Shown here in pieces: positions 43,191-52,703 of a stretch of 64,000 nt of DNA. The stretch is taken from positions 806,001 to 870,000 of the forward strand of contig NZ_JBFRBB010000001.1 in assembly GCF_040932035.1 (NCBI RefSeq), given 5' to 3'. Numbering within the stretch: position 1 is the stretch's first letter; the number at the start of each line of letters is the position of its first letter. The notes under the pieces were generated by a model. The model had not been told where the DNA came from, made no database searches, and saw only the letters and a list, made by a program, of their open reading frames with translations. The stretch comes from Hoeflea_A sp040932035 (GTDB taxonomy: Bacteria; Pseudomonadota; Alphaproteobacteria; Rhizobiales; Rhizobiaceae). The translations under genes and the position numbers were made by a program.

Positions 43191-44482
43191 GCATTGAACT
43201 GGCTGCCTGCCTCTTCACCCTGTTTGCGCTGGCCGGCATCGGCACGCCTATCGGATACTCGATTATCCTAGCCTCGGTGGTCTATCTGGGTCTTGCCGGA
43301 CTGGATGTGGCTCTTGCGGGCGAAAAAATCCTGCAGGGTCTTTACAAGAGCTTCGTTCTGCTCGCCGTGCCGCTGTTCATCGTCGCCGCCAACATCATGA
43401 ATGCCGGAACGATCTCGGACCGGCTGCTGAATTTCTGCGTCGCCGCAGTCGGCCGCTTCAGGGGCGGACTCGGTCACGTCAACGTCGTTGCCTCGCTTAT
43501 CTTTTCCGGAATGTCGGGTTCGGCCGTGGCTGATGCCGCGGGTATCGGCAAGATCATCATCGAGATGATGACCAAAGACAACCGCTATAGCCGCGGCTAT
43601 GCGGCTGCGATTACAGCAGCCACCGCCACAATCGGTCCGATCATTCCGCCGTCGATCCCGATGGTGCTATATGCGCTGGTATCGAACAGTTCAATCGGCG
43701 CCCTTTTCCTTGCCGGCATCTTGCCCGGACTGGTCATGGGAGGTGTGCTGATGGGTATGAACACATACATCTCGACCAAGCGCGGCTTCGCGATGGAAGA
43801 TCCGGTGCCGCTTGTTGAACTGCCCAGGATCACCGCCAATGCCTTTCCGGCACTGCTGATGCCGGTTATTCTGCTCTACGGAATTTACGGTGGCGTGACG
43901 ACCCCAACCGAGGCCGCTGCCGTGGCCGCATTTTATGCGCTCTTGCTGGCTGCGGTGTTCTACCGTGCCTTGTCGGTCAAGTCTCTCTACAAGATCCTCG
44001 TGGAAAGCGCCCGTTCTTCGGCGGCGGTCGGCGTGGTCATCGGCGGGGCGCTGATCCTGAATTTCATCGTCGTGTCAGAGAACATCCCGGGCATGATGTC
44101 AGATGCCCTGGTGGGCATTGATGTACATCCGCTGGTCTTCCTGCTGGGCGTCAACCTGCTGGTCCTGGTCCTGGGCTGTGTGCTGGACGCAACAACGATC
44201 ATCCTGGTGATCGTTCCGCTGTTCATTCCCGCCTGCAAGGAATTGGGGATCGATCTGGTGCATTTCGGCGTACTGGTGGTCGTCAACTCGATGATCGGGC
44301 TCATCACGCCTCCCTACGGCATCCTGCTTTTTGTGATCAATGCCGTGACGGGCATTCCGCTGAAGGAAATCATCGGCGAGGTGTGGGCATTTCTCGGCGT
44401 TCTGATCGCGGCTCTGCTGTTCCTGATCCTCGTGCCGGATGTGGTTCTCTGGCTGCCGCGAGTATTCGGATATCAGGGTTGA
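43187..44482 (+). CDS. TRAP transporter large permease (DctM)
   Basis: A 431-aa polytopic permease with about a dozen membrane segments. Conserved blocks are GMSGSAVADAAGIGKIIIEMM, the loop PPSIPMVLYALVSNSSIGALFLAG and NSMIGLITPPYGILLFVINAV. It is the sodium-driven transport subunit. Its stop codon shares a base with the start of the downstream enzyme, tying transport to catabolism. Confidence 0.92.
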   Translation: MSIELAACLFTLFALAGIGTPIGYSIILASVVYLGLAGLDVALAGEKILQGLYKSFVLLAVPLFIVAANIMNAGTISDRLLNFCVAAVGRFRGGLGHVNVVASLIFSGMSGSAVADAAGIGKIIIEMMTKDNRYSRGYAAAITAATATIGPIIPPSIPMVLYALVSNSSIGALFLAGILPGLVMGGVLMGMNTYISTKRGFAMEDPVPLVELPRITANAFPALLMPVILLYGIYGGVTTPTEAAAVAAFYALLLAAVFYRALSVKSLYKILVESARSSAAVGVVIGGALILNFIVVSENIPGMMSDALVGIDVHPLVFLLGVNLLVLVLGCVLDATTIILVIVPLFIPACKELGIDLVHFGVLVVVNSMIGLITPPYGILLFVINAVTGIPLKEIIGEVWAFLGVLIAALLFLILVPDVVLWLPRVFGYQG

Positions 44483-46365
44483 TGCGGCTGACAATCGCGA
44501 CCACCTCTGTTCCCGGCGACCTGCCGACCAAGCTTGAGACAATCGCCGGGGCAGGCTTTCACGGCATCGAACTCTACGAACCGGACCTGACCGGGTGCGC
44601 GCACTGCCCGGCAGATGTGGGCAAACTGGCAAGAGAGTTCAACCTGACGATCGACCTGTTTCAGCCGTTCCACGATTTTGAGGGATTGGCCGGCACCTCG
44701 CGCGATCGGGCCTTCGACCGGCTGGAACGAAAACTCGATTTGATGCAGGAAGTGGGCGCAACCACGCTCCTCGTCGGCACGTCGACCCATCCCGATGCCA
44801 GCGGCGAACGGGGACCCATCCTTACAGACCTTGCGGAGCTGGCGGATCGCGTCGGCAAGCGGCAGATCCGGGCGGCTGTGATCGCGCTGCCGTGGGCAAG
44901 GCACATCCAGACGGAGATGCAGGTGCTGAATCTTGTCGAACAGGTGGACAGCCCGCATCTTGGAATTGCCGTCAACAGCTTCTTTTCGCTCGCGGACGGT
45001 TCAATGCCCGCCAGGCTGAGGGATATTCCGGGCGCGCGGATTTTCCACGTGCAGCTGTCGGATGCGCCAGCGCTTGATTTTGATATCCGTAAACTGAAAC
45101 GCTTGTTTGGAATGCTGCCGGGTCAAGGAGGGCTGAACCTCGGCGGGTTTGTCCGCGTCCTTGCCAAAGCCGGGTACAAGGGACCCTGGTCCCTGGCACG
45201 CATTCACGACAGTGCGCAGATAGGCGGAGGCACATTCGCCCGTGACGGCTACCGGGCTCTGGTGACCGTGCTTGATGAGGTGTCCGCTCAGGAGCCCGCC
45301 CTACCGGCCCCGGTGCCGGACCTTCCGCCGCGTGTCTACCCCACGGGATTTGAATTCATAGAGTTTGCCGCCGACGCGGAATCCGGAGCTAGGCTGAAAG
45401 ACATGCTCGGCGCGATGCATTTCAGAATGGAGCGGAAGCATATCGCTAAATCGGTGGAGCTTTGGCGTCAGGGCGCCATCAACCTGGTGGTCAACACGGA
45501 AACCGAGGGATTCGCCGCCGAAGCATTCGCGAACCACGGTCCATCGGTGTGCGACATGGGTCTAAGGGTGAAGGACGCCGGCCAGACGGTCGCCCGCGCG
45601 ACCGCGCTCGGCACGCCGCAGTTTTCGCAGCCGGTCGGCACCGGCGAACTCGATATACCGGCGATCAAGGGCGTCGGGGGAAGTGTTGTCCATTTCATCG
45701 ATGAGAAGTCGGACCTGCACCGTGTGTGGGACATCGAATTCGACGTGGTGCCGAAGGCCGAAGCCGTTCAGCCGGCGGGCCTCAGGCGCATCGACCATGT
45801 TGCCCAGACGATGCGGTACCAGGAGATGCAAAGCTGGCTGACCTATTACACATCGACCTTCGAGATGCGGAAAAGCTCGGTGGTCGATGTTGCTGATCCG
45901 TCCGGTATCGTGCTGAGCCAGGCGATCGCCAGTCCCGAAGGCGAGGTGCGGCTCAATCTCAACGGGGCTGGCGAGCGACGGACCTTTGCGGGCGCTTTCC
46001 TGGCAGATCGCTTCGGAGCCGGAGTCCAGCACATCGCGTTCCTGACCGACAACATCTTCGAGACATCGGATCAACTTGCGGCAACCGGTTTTGAACGGCT
46101 GGCGATCTCACCCAACTACTATGTCGACCTGCAGGCGACCTTCGGTCTCGATGACGCGTTCGTATCGCGCTTGGAAGCAGGCAATATTTTATATGATCGC
46201 GACGGATCTGCTGAATATCTCCAGATCTACAGCGCGCCGATTTTCGAAGGATTCTTCTTCGAGATCGTCGAGCGACGCAAGGGTTACCAGGGCTACGGCG
46301 CGCGCAACGCACCGATACGGCTGGCAGCGCAGATGCACCATCAACAATACAGGCTAAAGACATGA
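44482..46365 (+). CDS. QuiC1/QsuB-like fusion: degenerate dehydratase barrel plus HPPD-like domain
   Basis: A 627-aa protein with an N-terminal sugar-isomerase-type TIM barrel (about 1-265) and a C-terminal 4-hydroxyphenylpyruvate-dioxygenase-like VOC half (about 285-615), the layout of 3-dehydroshikimate dehydratases QuiC1/QsuB. Residues at the metal-ligand positions known for QsuB (Glu134, Asp165, Gln191, Glu239) are here Ile134, Asn165, Gln191 and Ala239, so three of four ligands are lost. The HPPD-like iron site is intact: His439 (RIDHVAQ), His517 (VQHIAF) and Glu594 (FFFEIVERR). It is therefore unlikely to be a normal dehydratase, and the C-terminal domain may be the active part. It is coupled to dctM. 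Confidence 0.85.
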   Translation: MRLTIATTSVPGDLPTKLETIAGAGFHGIELYEPDLTGCAHCPADVGKLAREFNLTIDLFQPFHDFEGLAGTSRDRAFDRLERKLDLMQEVGATTLLVGTSTHPDASGERGPILTDLAELADRVGKRQIRAAVIALPWARHIQTEMQVLNLVEQVDSPHLGIAVNSFFSLADGSMPARLRDIPGARIFHVQLSDAPALDFDIRKLKRLFGMLPGQGGLNLGGFVRVLAKAGYKGPWSLARIHDSAQIGGGTFARDGYRALVTVLDEVSAQEPALPAPVPDLPPRVYPTGFEFIEFAADAESGARLKDMLGAMHFRMERKHIAKSVELWRQGAINLVVNTETEGFAAEAFANHGPSVCDMGLRVKDAGQTVARATALGTPQFSQPVGTGELDIPAIKGVGGSVVHFIDEKSDLHRVWDIEFDVVPKAEAVQPAGLRRIDHVAQTMRYQEMQSWLTYYTSTFEMRKSSVVDVADPSGIVLSQAIASPEGEVRLNLNGAGERRTFAGAFLADRFGAGVQHIAFLTDNIFETSDQLAATGFERLAISPNYYVDLQATFGLDDAFVSRLEAGNILYDRDGSAEYLQIYSAPIFEGFFFEIVERRKGYQGYGARNAPIRLAAQMHHQQYRLKT

Positions 46366-47177
46366 CCGACGGCGACGACACGGCTGCCATTCGCAACTGG
46401 TGGCGGACTTCCATCATCGACATGAAACCCGGCCGCATAGCGTTTCGCGGTTCACCGATCGAAGAGCTGATCGGAAACGTCGGTTTTACCCAGATGATCT
46501 GGTTGATGGTGTGTGGTGATCTGCCGAGCAGGGAACAGGCCGACCTGCTGGAATGCGCGCTGGTTGCGGGTGTCGACCATGGGCCGCAGGCCCCGTCCAT
46601 TGCGGCCGCCCGAATGGCAGCCACCTGTGGCGTGGGTTTGAACAATGTCATGGCGACCGGCGTCAACATGCTCGGCGATGTGCACGGCGGTGCAGGGGAG
46701 CAATGCGCTGAGCTTTATTTCGATATAGACGGCCGCATCGGCCAGGGCCAGCAACTGAACGAAGCGGTTGCGGATGCGCTTGCTGCCTGGCGCGAGGTTC
46801 ACGGCAAGATCGTTTCCGGCTTCGGACACCGGTTTCACAAGCCGGTCGATCCGCGGGCACCGCGCTTGATGGCATTGGTGCGCCAAGCCGCGGATGCCGG
46901 TACGGTATCGGGACGATTTGCTGACATCGGAGAAGCGGTACAAGCGGAAATTGGCCGCCAAAGGGGCACGCCGATCGCCATGAATATCGACGGGGCCACG
47001 GCGGTGATCTTTTGTGAACTGGGTTTTCCGGCGCCCCTGTCGCGCGGTCTCTTCTGTCTGTCGCGCTCGGTTGGAATCCTCGCTCACGGATGGGAGCAGA
47101 TGCAACAGGGTGGGCGGAACAAGGGACCGATGCCGCCATCATTCCTGCCGTTTTATCAGGCCGATCGGGTCGATTGA
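46362..47177 (+). CDS. Citryl-CoA-lyase-like protein (citrate synthase superfamily)
   Basis: A 271-aa protein, shorter than citrate synthase and lacking its N-terminal part, as in stand-alone citryl-CoA lyase-like proteins. Family catalytic regions are GDVHGGAGEQ (His), GFGHRFHKPVDPRAPRL (His, Arg) and NIDGATAVIFCELGFP (Asp). It would cleave or condense a CoA thioester with a 2-oxo acid. Overlap with the upstream gene is 4 bp (ATGA). The true substrate is unknown. Confidence 0.78.
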   Translation: MTDGDDTAAIRNWWRTSIIDMKPGRIAFRGSPIEELIGNVGFTQMIWLMVCGDLPSREQADLLECALVAGVDHGPQAPSIAAARMAATCGVGLNNVMATGVNMLGDVHGGAGEQCAELYFDIDGRIGQGQQLNEAVADALAAWREVHGKIVSGFGHRFHKPVDPRAPRLMALVRQAADAGTVSGRFADIGEAVQAEIGRQRGTPIAMNIDGATAVIFCELGFPAPLSRGLFCLSRSVGILAHGWEQMQQGGRNKGPMPPSFLPFYQADRVD

Positions 47178-47207
47178 GGGGATCTTCTGCAGCTTGTGGA
47201 GCATAAT

Positions 47208-48383
47208 ATGCAGCCGCTGAGAATAGGCGTTATCGGCTGCGGCCGTATCAGCGACATCTATTTCACCACCCTTGCCAGGTACGACGCCGTCAGGATCACC
47301 GCCTGCGCCAGCCTGGACATGGAAGAAAGCCGATTGAAGGCGGTGCAGTACAACATTCCGAAGGCCTGCACACCGCAGGACATTTTCGCAGATCCGGATA
47401 TCGATTGCGTCCTGAACCTGACAATTCCCACCGCGCATGCCGAGATCAGCCTTAAGTCGCTTGAATCAGGCAAGCATGTTTATTCAGAAAAGCCGTTTGT
47501 ATCCGATATGAGTGACGGGCGGTTGGTGCTGCAAAAGGCGGCTGAAAAGGGTCTCATGGTCGGCAATGCGCCCGACACGTTTCTTGGCGGCCGTTGGCAG
47601 ACAGTGCGCAAGCTCCTCGACACCGGAGCAATCGGCAGACCCACTGGCGTAGCAGCATTCGTCGGGTCGCACGGCACCGAACGCCATCACCCGAATCCGG
47701 ATTTTTACTATCGCAACGGCGGCGGCCCGATGTTTGACCTGGGACCGTATTATCTGACCGCCATGGTTTTTTTCCTTGGCCCGATCACCCGGGTGGCCGG
47801 TATGTCGAACCGCGCATTCGACAAGCGCATGATCGAAAACGGGCCACGAAACGGCGAATGGATGCAGGTCGACGTCGACACGCATGTGCAGGGCATGCTG
47901 GAATTCGCCTCCGGCGCCATCGGATCGATCACTATGAGCTTCGACATCTGGGACAGCGAAATGCCCCGCCTGGAGATTTATGGAGAAAACGGCACGATAT
48001 GCATTCCGGATCCTGATCCAGTGCATGGCGCGAATGTTTTTGAAGGTGAAGTGTTGTACCGCACCCGCGAGACCTCTCGCTGGTCCCACAAACCGCGGGC
48101 CACCGGGCGGGAGAGCTGGCAGGTCGCCGAAAACGGCCACGGGCTGAATGAAGACAACCGTGGCATCGGCCTTGTCGACATGGCCTATGCCATACACGAG
48201 AACCGTCCGCCGCGTGCTTCCGGTGAACTGGCGTATCACGTGCTTGAAGTCATGACCGGCATTCTCGACAGCCATGGAGCCGGCCGGTTTGCACAAATAT
48301 CAAGCCGCTGTGCAGTGCCTGAGCCGCTGCCGCAGATTTTTCCCACGACAAAAGCTGAGAATCATGCCCGTCCAGAGCCTTGA
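47208..48383 (+). CDS. Gfo/Idh/MocA-family dehydrogenase 2
   Basis: A 391-aa NAD(P)-dependent oxidoreductase from the ATG at 47208, with GTGGAG at good spacing; a GTG at 47196 is an alternative. Rossmann motif VIGCGRISDIYF, catalytic lysine motif YSEKPFVSD, and MFDLGPYYLTAMVFFLGP in the substrate domain. It resembles sugar-oxidising members such as inositol or glucose dehydrogenases. The end overlaps the next gene by 20 bp. Confidence 0.87.
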   Translation: MQPLRIGVIGCGRISDIYFTTLARYDAVRITACASLDMEESRLKAVQYNIPKACTPQDIFADPDIDCVLNLTIPTAHAEISLKSLESGKHVYSEKPFVSDMSDGRLVLQKAAEKGLMVGNAPDTFLGGRWQTVRKLLDTGAIGRPTGVAAFVGSHGTERHHPNPDFYYRNGGGPMFDLGPYYLTAMVFFLGPITRVAGMSNRAFDKRMIENGPRNGEWMQVDVDTHVQGMLEFASGAIGSITMSFDIWDSEMPRLEIYGENGTICIPDPDPVHGANVFEGEVLYRTRETSRWSHKPRATGRESWQVAENGHGLNEDNRGIGLVDMAYAIHENRPPRASGELAYHVLEVMTGILDSHGAGRFAQISSRCAVPEPLPQIFPTTKAENHARPEP

Positions 48384-49026
48384 TATCGCCGAACCGTTTT
48401 TTTCCGTCAGGGTGATCGAAAACGTAAAAAGCCATCCGATAACCGGCAAAACCATCGTCCTCAATCTGTCGGAATCCCCGATCGCCGTGCAAAAGCAGAC
48501 ACTGGCGCATCTGCAGTCTGCTATCATTGTCGATACGGTTATCGAGCCGGTCGATCATGCGGTTGTGATAGAGCGGATTGCCGATTACGAGGACGAGGAC
48601 GCGCTGTTTCAACGGGTCAGGGAAACCTGGCCGTCAGCTTTTAAGGTGCGCGGCGAGGAACGGTTGCGCGGCGTCAGCCACTACATGTCGCCAAAGGTGT
48701 GGATCGGCAAGTACGGTTTCACCTTCTACCATTCGGGATCGGTACCGTTGAACGTCGGACTGCACCGCGACCACGCATTTTGCCCGGTACCCGGCTTCCG
48801 CGAGGTGCATACTCAAATTGTCGGTTTCGGCAAGATGCAGCAATGCCGTGAACGCGACGTTGACACACTCTATCTGGAGGAGCCGATGGCGCCGGGTGCG
48901 ACCCACCGCCCGATGTATGACGCGAACGGCAATTATCCGTGGCACCAGTTCGAGACCATAACGCCAAGCATCTTCATGGCAGTGGAGATGTTGCCGGATG
49001 GTGCGATGCCACCGCAGGGAGTTTGA
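48364..49026 (+). CDS. Conserved protein of unknown function
   Basis: A 220-aa protein from the ATG at 48364. No family is recognised. Beta-rich sequence with conserved-looking aromatic and His positions (MSPKVWIGKYGFTFYHSGS, VGLHRDHAFCPVPGFREVH, NYPWHQFETITPS) could form a cupin-like metal site, but this is speculation. It lies between two Gfo/Idh/MocA genes, overlapping the first by 20 bp and separated from the second by two bases, so it surely belongs to the pathway. Confidence 0.7.
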   Translation: MPVQSLDIAEPFFSVRVIENVKSHPITGKTIVLNLSESPIAVQKQTLAHLQSAIIVDTVIEPVDHAVVIERIADYEDEDALFQRVRETWPSAFKVRGEERLRGVSHYMSPKVWIGKYGFTFYHSGSVPLNVGLHRDHAFCPVPGFREVHTQIVGFGKMQQCRERDVDTLYLEEPMAPGATHRPMYDANGNYPWHQFETITPSIFMAVEMLPDGAMPPQGV

Positions 49027-49028
49027 AA

Positions 49029-50219
49029 ATGACCGGCACACTGCTTCCCGAAATGCTTTTTTTTGACGGACCGTTTCCACGCATTTCTCGGCGTCTGCGG
49101 CTCGGGATCGTCGGTGGCGGTCGCATTTCCGGCATGCAGGCAACCGCTGCACGCCTGACCGACCGGTGGGATGTGGTTGCAGGCGCACTGTCGTCAGATC
49201 CGGGGCAGGCGAAGGCGAGGGGTGCCGAACGGTATCTTCCGCAAGACAGGTGCTACGCGTCGTTTGAGGAAATGGCCATAGCCGAAGCCGCGCGGCCGGA
49301 TGGCGTTGACGCGGTCATGATCACAACCCCAAACCATCTTCACCACGCCGCGGCCAAGGCATTTCTGAACGCCGGCATCGATGTGCTGTGCGACAAACCG
49401 CTGACCAATGAGATGTCAGAAGCCAAGGAACTGGTTCTGCTGGCGGGCGAGACCGGTCGCGTCTTCGGTGTATCCTACACCATGTCCTGCTTCCCGATGA
49501 TCCGGCAGGCCCGTGAGATCGTGGCGGACGGACAGATCGGACGGATCAACCAGATCCATGTCGAGTTCATGCAGGACTGGATGATTCCCGATTCAGTTGC
49601 TGACGCGCCGCATGTCAAATGGCGGCTTGATCCGTCAAAGTCCGGGCGCACGAGTTGTACCGGTGACATAGGCACCCATGCGGCTCATTTGGCGAGCTTC
49701 GTATCGGGTCTTGCCATGACCCATCTTCGTGCCGAAATGCATGTCTGCGGGGCGCCGAAACCCCTTGAGGATACTGTGTTCATGATGACGCGGTATGAAG
49801 GCGACGTGCCGGGAACGCTGATGGCGACGCGTCTGGCGCCGGGAAACCGCGGCGGGCTTCGATTGCGGGTGTTCGGATCCGAAGGCGGGCTGGAATGGGA
49901 CCTCGAAAAGTCCGAAGTCCTCAAATTCAACCGTTTTGGCGAAGCCGACCGGATCATCAGCCGCGGCCACGGGCACGGCGTATCGGCGCGAACGGAACGC
50001 CTGGTACAGACCGCCAGGGGTTTTCCGGAAGGGATCATTGAAGCCTGGGCCAATCTTTACACCGAGTTCGCTCTGGCTGTCGCGGCGAGGCGCGATGGAC
50101 TGTCTGTTCCTGACGACTGGCTCGGCATGCCACGTGTTGCCGACGGCGCCAGGGGAGTCCGCTTCATCGAAGCGACGGTGCGATCGCACAATGGCGGCGG
50201 TGCATGGGTTGCCGTCTAA
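49029..50219 (+). CDS. Gfo/Idh/MocA-family dehydrogenase 3
   Basis: A 396-aa NAD(P)-dependent oxidoreductase from the ATG at 49029 with GGGAG upstream. Rossmann motif GIVGGGRISGMQA; the catalytic motif is CDKPLTNEM, DKP instead of EKP with the Lys kept; TGDIGTHAAHLASFVSG is in the substrate domain. Third member of the family in the cluster, implying oxidation or reduction at several hydroxyls of one ring or sugar. Confidence 0.87.
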   Translation: MTGTLLPEMLFFDGPFPRISRRLRLGIVGGGRISGMQATAARLTDRWDVVAGALSSDPGQAKARGAERYLPQDRCYASFEEMAIAEAARPDGVDAVMITTPNHLHHAAAKAFLNAGIDVLCDKPLTNEMSEAKELVLLAGETGRVFGVSYTMSCFPMIRQAREIVADGQIGRINQIHVEFMQDWMIPDSVADAPHVKWRLDPSKSGRTSCTGDIGTHAAHLASFVSGLAMTHLRAEMHVCGAPKPLEDTVFMMTRYEGDVPGTLMATRLAPGNRGGLRLRVFGSEGGLEWDLEKSEVLKFNRFGEADRIISRGHGHGVSARTERLVQTARGFPEGIIEAWANLYTEFALAVAARRDGLSVPDDWLGMPRVADGARGVRFIEATVRSHNGGGAWVAV

Positions 50220-50389
50220 CGGTCTGCCATCCAATCTGTCCCACAAATATTCACTTTATTCCGTCTGCACTGGTTGCCGGTTTGAGGCCGCCCGCAAGAT
50301 TCCGGGTTGATGTTTTTAATAATATCTGATATTTTTTATTTTATAAGTTGATATGGATAATATCCGGCCTTTTGCCAGGGGATTCAGAA
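50220..50389 (+). promoter_or_regulatory. Promoter gap with palindrome AATATC-T-GATATT, operator candidate C
   Basis: The 170-bp gap before the TIM-barrel gene turns sharply AT-rich at 50311-50345. A perfect 13-bp palindrome lies at 50321-50333, about 57 bp before the start codon, matching candidates A and B. It marks a third promoter in the cluster. Confidence 0.55.
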
Positions 50390-51268
50390 ATGCTCAACAG
50401 CCGATCAGAGCATGGTGATCAGCCGCTTTATTCGCTGGCACACCTGACCCTGATCGGATGCACCCCGCCCGAACTTGTCTACATTGCCGCGCGCGCCGGA
50501 TATGACGCAGTGAGTCCCCGTTTCATTCCGATGAATGTACCGGGGGAATTCAGCCAGTCGCCGATTGACAAATCACAGGTGCAGGCAACCAGGACAGCGC
50601 TCGAAACGACCGGCCTGAAGGTGCTCGATATCGAGCTGGCGCGCATCACGGAGGATTGCGATCCGCGCAGCTTCGCGCCGGCACTGGAACTGGGCGGGAA
50701 CCTTGGCGCTGAACGCATGATCATGAGTGCGTGGACCAATTCCCGGGACGACCGCAACTTTCTGGTCGATGTCTATGCCGAAACCTGCGATCTGGCCGCA
50801 CCGTACGGTTTGACGGTGGATCTGGAGTTTCCGTCATTTTCGCGGTTGCGTACCCTGGACGAAGCGTTGGATATTGTACGTGCCGCGGACCGCCCGAATG
50901 CGGGAATTCTTGTCGACACGCTTTATCTCCATCTCAGCCGCGTGGACATCGGCGAATTGCTGCATGTTCCGCCCGAGCTTCTCCACTTTCTGCACATTTC
51001 AGATTGTCTGCCGGGCATTGCCGATACCCGGGAAGGCATGATCCAGCTGGCGCGCGATGCGCGGCTTTACCCCGGCGAGGGGTGGATCGATTTCACCGGC
51101 ATTATCGAGCGCATTCCTCCAGTCGACTATTCCATCGAACTGCCCAATCAGAGCCGCCTGGCGGAACTCGGTTTCGAGGAGCATGCGCGCCGTTGCCTGA
51201 ACCACGCCAAGAAAACATTCGGATCCGTCCGATCGAAACGACGCGAGATCAGCCAGATCGCGGCTTGA
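50390..51268 (+). CDS. Sugar phosphate isomerase/epimerase-like TIM-barrel protein
   Basis: A 292-aa AP-endonuclease-2-type barrel from the ATG at 50390 with AGGGGA upstream. Metal-ligand candidates are Glu in TVDLEFPSF, Asp/His in LVDTLYLHLSR, the HISD in FLHISDCLPG and Glu in YSIELPNQS, so unlike the 44482 protein its metal site looks intact. The fold includes inosose dehydratases, epimerases and hydroxypyruvate isomerases. It leads a three-gene run with the aldehyde dehydrogenase and the ThDP enzyme. Confidence 0.85.
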   Translation: MLNSRSEHGDQPLYSLAHLTLIGCTPPELVYIAARAGYDAVSPRFIPMNVPGEFSQSPIDKSQVQATRTALETTGLKVLDIELARITEDCDPRSFAPALELGGNLGAERMIMSAWTNSRDDRNFLVDVYAETCDLAAPYGLTVDLEFPSFSRLRTLDEALDIVRAADRPNAGILVDTLYLHLSRVDIGELLHVPPELLHFLHISDCLPGIADTREGMIQLARDARLYPGEGWIDFTGIIERIPPVDYSIELPNQSRLAELGFEEHARRCLNHAKKTFGSVRSKRREISQIAA

Positions 51269-51293
51269 TCACAACATTCAATTGAGGAAAAGC

Positions 51294-52703
51294 ATGGCCA
51301 GAGAACTGACTGAGGAAGAACGCCAATTTGCCGCCGATATGCTGACACGCGCCCGCGCTGCAATGGCGGAAATCGAGGACTGGAGCCAGGAGAACCTGGA
51401 CCGGCTGGCGCAGGCCATCGGCTGGTATGCCGGCAACGAAGCAACCTTCACCAGGCTGGCACAGATGGGTGTCGACGAAAGCGGAATTGGTGACCGGGAG
51501 GGCCGGCCAGCAAAGCGATTCAAGATTTACGGCGTGCTCCGGGACGCGCTGCGCCAGAAATCGACTGGCATCGTCGAGGTGAACGAGAACAAGGGCATCG
51601 TCAAATATGCCAAGCCGGCGGGCGTCATTGCTTCGCTGATCCCGATGACCAATCCGGCGCTGACGCCGCCGGTCACCGGAATCTATGCCGCCAAGGCCCG
51701 CGACGCCGTAATCTTTTCGCCGCATCCGCGTTCCGCGGCCACCACTTTCGAGATGGTTGAAGTCATGCGCGCGGCCTGCCGCGCCGTTGGAGCGCCTGAA
51801 GACCTGTTCCAGGCTGTCCGCAAACCGTCCATTCCTCTGACCCAGCATCTCATGGCAATCTGCGACCTGACGCTGGCCACCGGTGGCAAGCCGATGGTAA
51901 AGGCGGCCTATTCGTCTGGCCGGCCCGCCTATGGTGTCGGCGCCGGCAATTCCTCCATCGTCATTGACGAAACGGCCGACATCGAGATCGCCGCGGCCAA
52001 CTCGCGCATGTCGAAGACGTCCGATTTCGGTTCGGGCTGTTCGGCGGACGGCAACATTATCATCCAGAAATCCGTGTACGATCAGATGGTGGCGGCGCTG
52101 CAAGCCGAGGGCGGCTATCTCTGCAGTGCTGAAGAAAAAGAGATGCTCAAGAACGCCATGTGGGACGAAAAGGGTAACCGGACCTTTCCAACCATCGCCT
52201 GTCGTCCCCAACAAACGGCCGAAGTTGCCGGATTCTCTATTCCCGATGATCGCAAGTTTCTGATGGTCGACAACCAGGGTCAGATCGGCCCCGAGCACCA
52301 GTTCTGCAAGGAAAAGCTGACGACACTGATGGCGCTTTATCACTTCGAGACTTTTGACGAGGCTCTCGACACGGTGCGGGCCATTTACAGTGTCGGCGGC
52401 AAGGGACACTCCTGCGGCATCTACAGCCACAATGACGATCACATCGATGCCCTCGCACGTGTCGCCCCGGTCAGCCGCATGATGGTGCGCCAGCCGCAAT
52501 CGAAAGCCAATGCCGGCAGCTTCACCAACGGCATGCCCATGACATCCTCCCTGGGCTGCGGGATCTGGGGCGGCAACATCACCAACGAAAACGTCAATCT
52601 CAAGCATTTCATGAACTACACATGGGTCAGCAGGCCGATTCCCGAAGACCGGCCTTCCGATGAAGAACTCTTCGGCGAATTCTTCGGGCGGGAGGTTGCG
52701 TAA
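51294..52703 (+). CDS. CoA-acylating aldehyde dehydrogenase (EutE/AdhE/SauS type)
   Basis: A 469-aa protein from the ATG at 51294, with GAGGA six bases upstream. It has the short acylating-ALDH layout, ASLIPMTNPALTP near the cofactor site and the catalytic Cys249 in KTSDFGSGCSAD. These enzymes convert an aldehyde plus CoA and NAD to acyl-CoA. Sulfoacetaldehyde dehydrogenase SauS is in the same group, but no sulfonate-specific partner such as Xsc is recognisable here. Its stop shares a base with the start of the ThDP enzyme. Confidence 0.83.
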   Translation: MARELTEEERQFAADMLTRARAAMAEIEDWSQENLDRLAQAIGWYAGNEATFTRLAQMGVDESGIGDREGRPAKRFKIYGVLRDALRQKSTGIVEVNENKGIVKYAKPAGVIASLIPMTNPALTPPVTGIYAAKARDAVIFSPHPRSAATTFEMVEVMRAACRAVGAPEDLFQAVRKPSIPLTQHLMAICDLTLATGGKPMVKAAYSSGRPAYGVGAGNSSIVIDETADIEIAAANSRMSKTSDFGSGCSADGNIIIQKSVYDQMVAALQAEGGYLCSAEEKEMLKNAMWDEKGNRTFPTIACRPQQTAEVAGFSIPDDRKFLMVDNQGQIGPEHQFCKEKLTTLMALYHFETFDEALDTVRAIYSVGGKGHSCGIYSHNDDHIDALARVAPVSRMMVRQPQSKANAGSFTNGMPMTSSLGCGIWGGNITNENVNLKHFMNYTWVSRPIPEDRPSDEELFGEFFGREVA

